Shown piece after piece: positions 59,670-64,000 of a stretch of 64,000 bases of DNA (positions within the stretch are counted from its first letter, which is position 1; each line of letters begins with the position of its first letter). A program made the translations under genes and the position numbers. Origin of the DNA: Rhizobium sp. BK313 (GTDB lineage: Bacteria; Pseudomonadota; Alphaproteobacteria; Rhizobiales; Rhizobiaceae); the NCBI RefSeq assembly GCF_014193655.1, contig NZ_JACHZQ010000010.1, positions 62,001-126,000 on the forward strand, written 5' to 3'. The notes beneath the pieces were generated by a model. That model saw only the letters and a list, made by a program, of their open reading frames with translations, did no database searches and was not told the DNA's origin.

Positions 59670-60689
59670 TCAGGTGCCGTCCGTCAGCGTTGCGACGACA
59701 GCCAGACAATCTCCGGTCTTGATGAGGCCGGGGAAATGACGTGCAGCAAGGACACCGTCGAGAGCCGCCCGATGTTCAAACGGCATGGACCCGGTACGGC
59801 CGATCGGATGCACACGCGCAATGATCTCCCCGGCCGCAACTACGTCGCCAAGGTCCTTCACGGGCTCGAAAAGGCCATCCGCTTCCGCAAAGACGAAGCA
59901 ATCGGAGGACGGCATATCAAGCCACTGCGTTGCTTCAGTATCCAGCGCGCCGGCGACGATACCGGCCTGCTTCAAGACGTTCAGGACGCCGCGCTTGGCG
60001 ATCGAAGCCGAGCGGGCCGATATAGTTCCGCCACCCGCAAGCTCGGTCGTCACGAAAACCTTGCCCATTTCCTCGGCGGACGTGTCGTACATGCCGACGG
60101 CATCGATCTCGATCATGCGCATGGAATAGGGCGCGGAAAACGCCGCAACGGCGTCGAAGCAGGCTTTCTCCTGCCGTTTGTCCGGCAGCGCATGAGCGGC
60201 GGCATAGGGCAGGAAATCGAGCGTCCGACCACCGGAATGGAAGTCCAGCACGATATCTGCCAGCGGCAGCAGGTAACGGGTAAAATAATCGGCGATCTTT
60301 TCAGTCACGCTACCATCCGGCCGGCCGGGGAAACTGCGGTTGAGATTGCCCTTGTCGATCGGAGACGTCCGAGTGCCCGCCTGAAAGGCGGGATAGTTCA
60401 TCGCCGGGACGATGATGACCCTCCCCTTGATCTCTTCCGCCTTCAGCGTCCGGGCGAGATCGAAGAGCGCGACGGGCCCCTCATATTCATCGCCGTGGTT
60501 GGCACCGGTCAGAAGCGCCGTCGGGCCGTCGCCGTTCTTGACGACGCAGATCGGGATCATGATCGAGCCCCAAGCGGAATCGTCACGCGACCAGGGCAGA
60601 CGCAGGTGACCATGCTGGACGCCGTCCCGGTCGAAATCGACGGTCGGCGTTACGAGTGATGGGCGTTTGATCATCGTCATGCTGTTCAT
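59670..60689 (-). CDS. doeB: N-alpha-acetyl-L-2,4-diaminobutyrate deacetylase DoeB
   Basis: 339 residues, succinylglutamate-desuccinylase/aspartoacylase family. Zinc ligands are His65 and Glu68 in TGANHGDEYEG and His151 in DFHSGG. NLNRSFPGRPDGSVTEKIAD is the usual substrate loop. It removes the acetyl group from the DoeA product, giving L-2,4-diaminobutyrate. Its start is 10 bp after the doeA stop. Confidence 0.93.
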   Translation of the reverse strand: MNSMTMIKRPSLVTPTVDFDRDGVQHGHLRLPWSRDDSAWGSIMIPICVVKNGDGPTALLTGANHGDEYEGPVALFDLARTLKAEEIKGRVIIVPAMNYPAFQAGTRTSPIDKGNLNRSFPGRPDGSVTEKIADYFTRYLLPLADIVLDFHSGGRTLDFLPYAAAHALPDKRQEKACFDAVAAFSAPYSMRMIEIDAVGMYDTSAEEMGKVFVTTELAGGGTISARSASIAKRGVLNVLKQAGIVAGALDTEATQWLDMPSSDCFVFAEADGLFEPVKDLGDVVAAGEIIARVHPIGRTGSMPFEHRAALDGVLAARHFPGLIKTGDCLAVVATLTDGT

Positions 60690-60698
60690 CTCAGGTGA

Positions 60699-61877
60699 TC
60701 ACTTCACGACCAGTTTGCGGGGCACGTTGGACAGGCATTCGACACCGGTCTCCTTGATCACGATGCTCTCAGTGATCTCCATACCCATGGTCTCAAGCCA
60801 GAGACCCGTCATGAAATGGAAGGTCATGCCGGGCTGCAGCTCGGTGCGGTCACCGGGGCGCAGGCTCATGGTCCGCTCGCCCCAATCCGGCGGATAGGAG
60901 AGACCGATCGAATAGCCGGTGCGGTTATCCTTGACGATCCCGTATTTCTTCAACACCGCGAAGAAGGCATTGGCGATGTCCTCGCAGGCATTGCCGGGCT
61001 TGGCCGCGGCAAGACCGGCCTCCATGCCTTCGAGCGTTGCTTTCTCGGCATCCAGAAAGGCCTGGGTCGGCTGGCCGAGGAAGACGGTTCGCGACAGCGG
61101 GCAATGATAGCGGCGATAGCAACCGGCGATCTCGAAGAAGGTCCCCTCGCCGCTCCTCATCGGCCTGTCGTCCCAGGTCAGATGCGGCGCGGAGGCATCG
61201 GCGCCCGATGGCAGGAGCGGTACGATCGCGGCATAGTCGCCGCCGAAGCCATCCGTGCCACGGATCCCGGCATCGTGGATTTCGGCGACGAGATCGGATT
61301 TACGAATGCCCGGCTCGACCTTTTCGACGATCCGCTTGTGCATGGCCTCGACGATGCGGCCGGCCTTGCGCATATAGTCGAGCTCGGTCGGGCTCTTGAT
61401 GGCGCGCTGCCAGTTCACAAGCCCCTGAGCGTCCTTGAAGCGTGCATTCGGCAGGTGCTTGACCAGGGAGGCATAGGCTGCCGCAGTAAACCAGTAATTG
61501 TCCATTTCGACGGCGATCGAGGCCTTGGCCCAGCCGCGTTCCTCGATGATCTTGGACAGCAGATCCATCGGGTGGCGCTCGTTCGACTGCACGTAGTGAT
61601 CGGGATAGCCGATGATGTTGTCGTCGCTGAGATAGGCCGTGCGCTTCGCACCGTTGGCATCCTGACCGCGCCCATACCAGATCGGCTCGCCGGAGCCGGG
61701 CACCAATACACACTGATGCACGTAGAAGGACCAGCCGTCATAGCCCGTCAACCAATGCATGTTGGACGGATCGGTCACGATGACGAGATCGATACCAGCC
61801 TTCTCCATGGCGCGCCGCGTCTTGGCAAGCCGATCGGCATATTCGGACCGGGTGAAATTGAGTGTCGGTTCGCTCAC
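60699..61877 (-). CDS. doeA: ectoine hydrolase DoeA (EutD)
   Basis: 392 residues, M24 creatinase/Xaa-Pro-peptidase fold. The N-terminal domain begins SEYADRLAKTRRAMEKAGID and has DPSNMHWLTGYDGWSFYVHQ; the pita-bread domain has GFGGDYAAIVPLLPSGADAS, FFEIAGCYRRYHCPLSRTVF and the late TFHFMTGLWLETMGMEITES. DoeA opens the ectoine ring to N-acetyl-2,4-diaminobutyrate. Metal-binding residues of true M24 peptidases seem largely replaced, as in DoeA. It overlaps eutC by ATGA. Confidence 0.94.
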   Translation of the reverse strand: MSEPTLNFTRSEYADRLAKTRRAMEKAGIDLVIVTDPSNMHWLTGYDGWSFYVHQCVLVPGSGEPIWYGRGQDANGAKRTAYLSDDNIIGYPDHYVQSNERHPMDLLSKIIEERGWAKASIAVEMDNYWFTAAAYASLVKHLPNARFKDAQGLVNWQRAIKSPTELDYMRKAGRIVEAMHKRIVEKVEPGIRKSDLVAEIHDAGIRGTDGFGGDYAAIVPLLPSGADASAPHLTWDDRPMRSGEGTFFEIAGCYRRYHCPLSRTVFLGQPTQAFLDAEKATLEGMEAGLAAAKPGNACEDIANAFFAVLKKYGIVKDNRTGYSIGLSYPPDWGERTMSLRPGDRTELQPGMTFHFMTGLWLETMGMEITESIVIKETGVECLSNVPRKLVVK

Positions 61878-62890
61878 GCTGGTTCTCCTGATGCTTTTGT
61901 CGTTTCAATCGCTTGGCCCGCGCCGGCCGAGACGGCGCGGTGGTGGGCAAGCGTGGCAATGGCAGTGTCCTGGACACCGGTGCCGGTCAGATCACAAAGG
62001 CTAATCGCTTCGTTTGACCGGCGGCCGGCCGCTTGGCCGCAGATGATGGCGCCGAGTTCGGGGAAGGCTGCGTCCTCGCTCACAAGTCCCGCGGCGATAG
62101 CATGATGCAGTTCGCCGAGCCGGCGGGTCTGCTTCAGGCTGTCGGCGACGTAGGGGGCGGCGCGCAGGATCGCCGCCGGATCGATCTCGTTCTTGTGCTC
62201 GGCATCCGAGCCCATGGCAGTGACATGCTGGCCCGGCTCCAGCCAGGAGGCGGCAACAATCGGCCTGTCCGAGGGGGTAGTGGTGACGATGATGTCGGCG
62301 CCCCGGCAGGCCCGTTCGGCGTCAGCCTCGGCCGAAACGGGAAACCCGAGCTCGACCGTCAGCTCCCTGGCAACCTGTTTGGCCTTTTCCGCATCGCGGG
62401 CCCAGATGCGGGCCGTCTCGATCGGCCGTACCAAAGTCAACGCACGAAGCTGCAAGCGCGTCTGCATGCCGGCGCCGAGAATTGCCGCGATCCGGGCATC
62501 CGCGCGGGCAAGATGTCTTGCGGCAACGGCGCCGGCCGCCGCCGTGCGCACATCCGTCAGATAACCGTTGTCGAGCAGAAGTGCCTCGACCAGACCGGTG
62601 TGTGCCGACAGCAGCATCATCAATCCATTGGTGCTGGGTAGGCCGAGCAACGGATTATTGAAGAAACCCGGGCTCACCTTGATCGCGAAACTGTCGAGAT
62701 CCGGCACATAGGCCGTCTTGACGTCGACTTCACCGCGATGAGCCGGAATATCGAGCCTCATAATCGGCGGCATCTCCACCGCCTTGGTCGCCAGGGCCGC
62801 AAAGGCTTGTTCGACACAGTCGATCGCGTCGGCATCAAGCTGCACAATCCTGCGCAGGTCGGTTTCCGTCAGCACAAGCACGCGCGCCAT
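61874..62890 (-). CDS. eutC: ornithine cyclodeaminase-family protein EutC
   Basis: 338 residues. Ornithine cyclodeaminase/mu-crystallin fold: IKVSPGFFNNPLLGLPSTNG, LDNGYLTDVRTAAAGAVAAR, the NAD loop AILGAGMQTRLQLRALTLV, DIIVTTTPSDRPIV and GQHVTAMGSDAEHKNEIDPA. In ehu/eut clusters this enzyme works with EutB (and EutA) to convert 5-hydroxyectoine towards ectoine. The ATG at 62890 shares a base with the eutB stop (TGATG). Confidence 0.92.
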   Translation of the reverse strand: MARVLVLTETDLRRIVQLDADAIDCVEQAFAALATKAVEMPPIMRLDIPAHRGEVDVKTAYVPDLDSFAIKVSPGFFNNPLLGLPSTNGLMMLLSAHTGLVEALLLDNGYLTDVRTAAAGAVAARHLARADARIAAILGAGMQTRLQLRALTLVRPIETARIWARDAEKAKQVARELTVELGFPVSAEADAERACRGADIIVTTTPSDRPIVAASWLEPGQHVTAMGSDAEHKNEIDPAAILRAAPYVADSLKQTRRLGELHHAIAAGLVSEDAAFPELGAIICGQAAGRRSNEAISLCDLTGTGVQDTAIATLAHHRAVSAGAGQAIETTKASGEPA

Positions 62891-63873
62891 CACGCCACCC
62901 CCGTTTTGATGCCGTCGACAATTTTGCGATGGAGCACCGGATCGATGTTGCCGCCGGAAACGATGATCGCCGTCGGACCGTCAGGCCTGATCTTGCCGGC
63001 AAGCAGCGCTGCGATACCGACCGCACCCGCGCCCTCGACGATCTCGCCTTCGACCGTCGCCGCATGCCGGACGCCCGCCGCTATCTCGTCTTCGCTCAGC
63101 AGGATCACATCGTCGAGAAGGTCGCGGCACATCGCAAACGTCAGGCGATTGTCGAGCCCGATGCCGCCTCCCAGGGAATCCGCCAGGGTTTCAACCTCCC
63201 GGACTTCGAGTGGCGTGCCGGCGGCAAGGCTCGCTGCCATCGCCGCTCCCCGCTCCATCGATATGCCGACTACTCTGGCTTGCGGCCGCCTGCCCTTGAT
63301 CGCAGCGGCAACACCGGAGGCAAGTCCGCCGCCCGACAAAGGCACGAGGACAAGCGCCACGTCCGGCAGACCATCTGCGATCTCGAGCCCGATGGTCCCC
63401 TGGCCGGCGATCACGCCGGGATCATCGAAGGGCGGCACGAAGCTCATGCCCTCATCGCTTACCTGACGCTCGACCTCGCGCATGGCATCATCCTGAGAGT
63501 GGCCGACAATACGGACTTCGGCCCCGAGGCTGCGGATCGCCTCGACTTTGTTGGCAGGAACAAGCGCCGACAAGCAAATGGTCGCCCGCACCCCCAGTGT
63601 CCTTGCGGCATGCGCGACGGCTCTGCCATGATTGCCCGTGGAGGCCGTAGCCAATCCGCGCGAACGTGCCTTCTCGTCCAGGCACAAGATCGCATTGGTT
63701 GCTCCCCGAAGCTTGAAGCTGCCGGTCTTCTGGTGGTTTTCCAACTTGAGGAACACGGGCGCGCCGGATTGGCGGGAGAGCGCTTGCGACCGCAGCAACG
63801 GCGTGCGGACAACGTGTCCGACAATGCGTCGCCGTGCCTCTTCGATATCGGGCAACGTCACCATTGCCGTCAT
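62890..63873 (-). CDS. eutB: threonine dehydratase-like protein EutB
   Basis: 327 residues, PLP fold type II. The Schiff-base Lys54 is in GSFKLRGATNAILCL. ASTGNHGRAVAHAARTLGVR binds the substrate carboxylate, LSGGGLASGVAAAIKG holds the PLP phosphate, and SGGN ends the protein. It resembles serine/threonine dehydratases and is proposed to act on hydroxyectoine. It is the first gene of the eight-gene ectoine operon in this window; an inverted repeat lies just upstream. Confidence 0.92.
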   Translation of the reverse strand: MTAMVTLPDIEEARRRIVGHVVRTPLLRSQALSRQSGAPVFLKLENHQKTGSFKLRGATNAILCLDEKARSRGLATASTGNHGRAVAHAARTLGVRATICLSALVPANKVEAIRSLGAEVRIVGHSQDDAMREVERQVSDEGMSFVPPFDDPGVIAGQGTIGLEIADGLPDVALVLVPLSGGGLASGVAAAIKGRRPQARVVGISMERGAAMAASLAAGTPLEVREVETLADSLGGGIGLDNRLTFAMCRDLLDDVILLSEDEIAAGVRHAATVEGEIVEGAGAVGIAALLAGKIRPDGPTAIIVSGGNIDPVLHRKIVDGIKTGVA

Positions 63874-63924
63874 CGCACAGTCCGTTGCTTTGGAAATACT
63901 GTGACCGACGTCAGCACGAATTCA

Positions 63925-63966
63925 TCTCTTTCACAACCAATGTTCATGACATCAGCGTGAAAGAGA
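63925..63966. promoter_or_regulatory. 10-bp inverted repeat upstream of eutB
   Basis: TCTCTTTCAC (63925-63934) and GTGAAAGAGA (63957-63966) are perfect inverted copies, 22 bp apart, 52 bp upstream of the eutB start. It is the only gene-free DNA before the operon and a good place for EnuR or the AsnC-type regulator to bind. Confidence 0.55.
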
Positions 63967-64000
63967 CAAAAGATCATGTCAATCTGAATATTGTTTCATT

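Noticed and set aside
1..64000. CRISPR array, tRNA, rRNA, replication origin or integrase attachment site
   Set aside because: No regularly spaced repeats, cloverleaf, rRNA-like stretches, repABC genes or integrase were seen in reading.

Overview
The window reads as accessory DNA (plasmid/chromid-like) of a Rhizobiaceae bacterium (Rhizobium/Sinorhizobium/Agrobacterium relatives). Support comes from SyrB-like regulators, dense ATGA-coupled catabolic operons each with its own LysR, GntR, HxlR, Lrp or MocR regulator, TRAP and ABC uptake systems, and an ectoine-use cluster of the ehu/eut/doe type. No rRNA, tRNA, CRISPR array or replication origin was seen. All calls come from reading the sequence; no database search was run.

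Layout. 1-5.2 kb: a TRAP transporter (substrate-binding protein cut by the window edge, fused DctQM permease), an alpha/beta hydrolase with a Cys in place of the nucleophile Ser, a LysR regulator and a Gal80-like Gfo/Idh/MocA oxidoreductase. An almost identical ATCGAT-centred palindrome precedes both outward-facing gene sets. 6.0-8.4 kb: LysR divergent from an NTF2-like protein and a fumarylacetoacetate-hydrolase-family enzyme. 8.44-9.27 kb: a frameshifted IS6-family element with perfect 19-bp ends but no target duplication. 9.4-14.9 kb: a copper/silver-type efflux set (Cys-rich secreted protein, FixH-like protein, CusB-like adaptor, CusA-like RND pump). 15.1-19.6 kb: ChrA with PadR, a HAD phosphatase, a secreted PLD-type nuclease and an exported flavodoxin.

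20.3-32 kb is a gene-poor mosaic. It holds an AbiEii-type nucleotidyltransferase pair with a palindrome inside its promoter, an SRAP (YedK) operon, cold-shock protein, two SyrB-type coiled-coil regulators, several decayed genes (phage-type muralytic protein, GNAT, Cys/His mini-protein) and a series of Rho-independent terminators with no gene in front of them. The most interesting signals lie here: a tandem pair of paralogous three-hairpin small RNA candidates (29.26-29.73 kb), the first of which shows anti-Shine-Dalgarno CCTCCC loops, and another terminator hairpin whose loop is CCTCCTCCC (27.42 kb).

32.3-36.3 kb: SDR/HxlR pair, an M50 protease with a long C-terminal extension, HAD hydrolase. 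36.7-46.0 kb: an eight-gene translationally coupled operon (AtuA-like protein, its detached C-terminal domain, a five-gene peptide-type ABC transporter, a type-B carboxylesterase) opposite a GntR regulator with a perfect 16-bp palindrome. This looks like an undescribed catabolic system. 46-51 kb: MarC-like protein, stress proteins, PHB-depolymerase-type esterase, small lipoprotein.

51.3-64 kb: ectoine/5-hydroxyectoine uptake and degradation. Forward: Lrp/AsnC, DoeC, DoeD, EnuR (MocR). Reverse: EutB, EutC, DoeA, DoeB, EhuB, EhuC, EhuD, EhuA. EhuABCD imports the solute, EutB/EutC act on hydroxyectoine, DoeA opens the ring, DoeB deacetylates, DoeD transaminates and DoeC oxidises to aspartate. 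EutA is not in the window.
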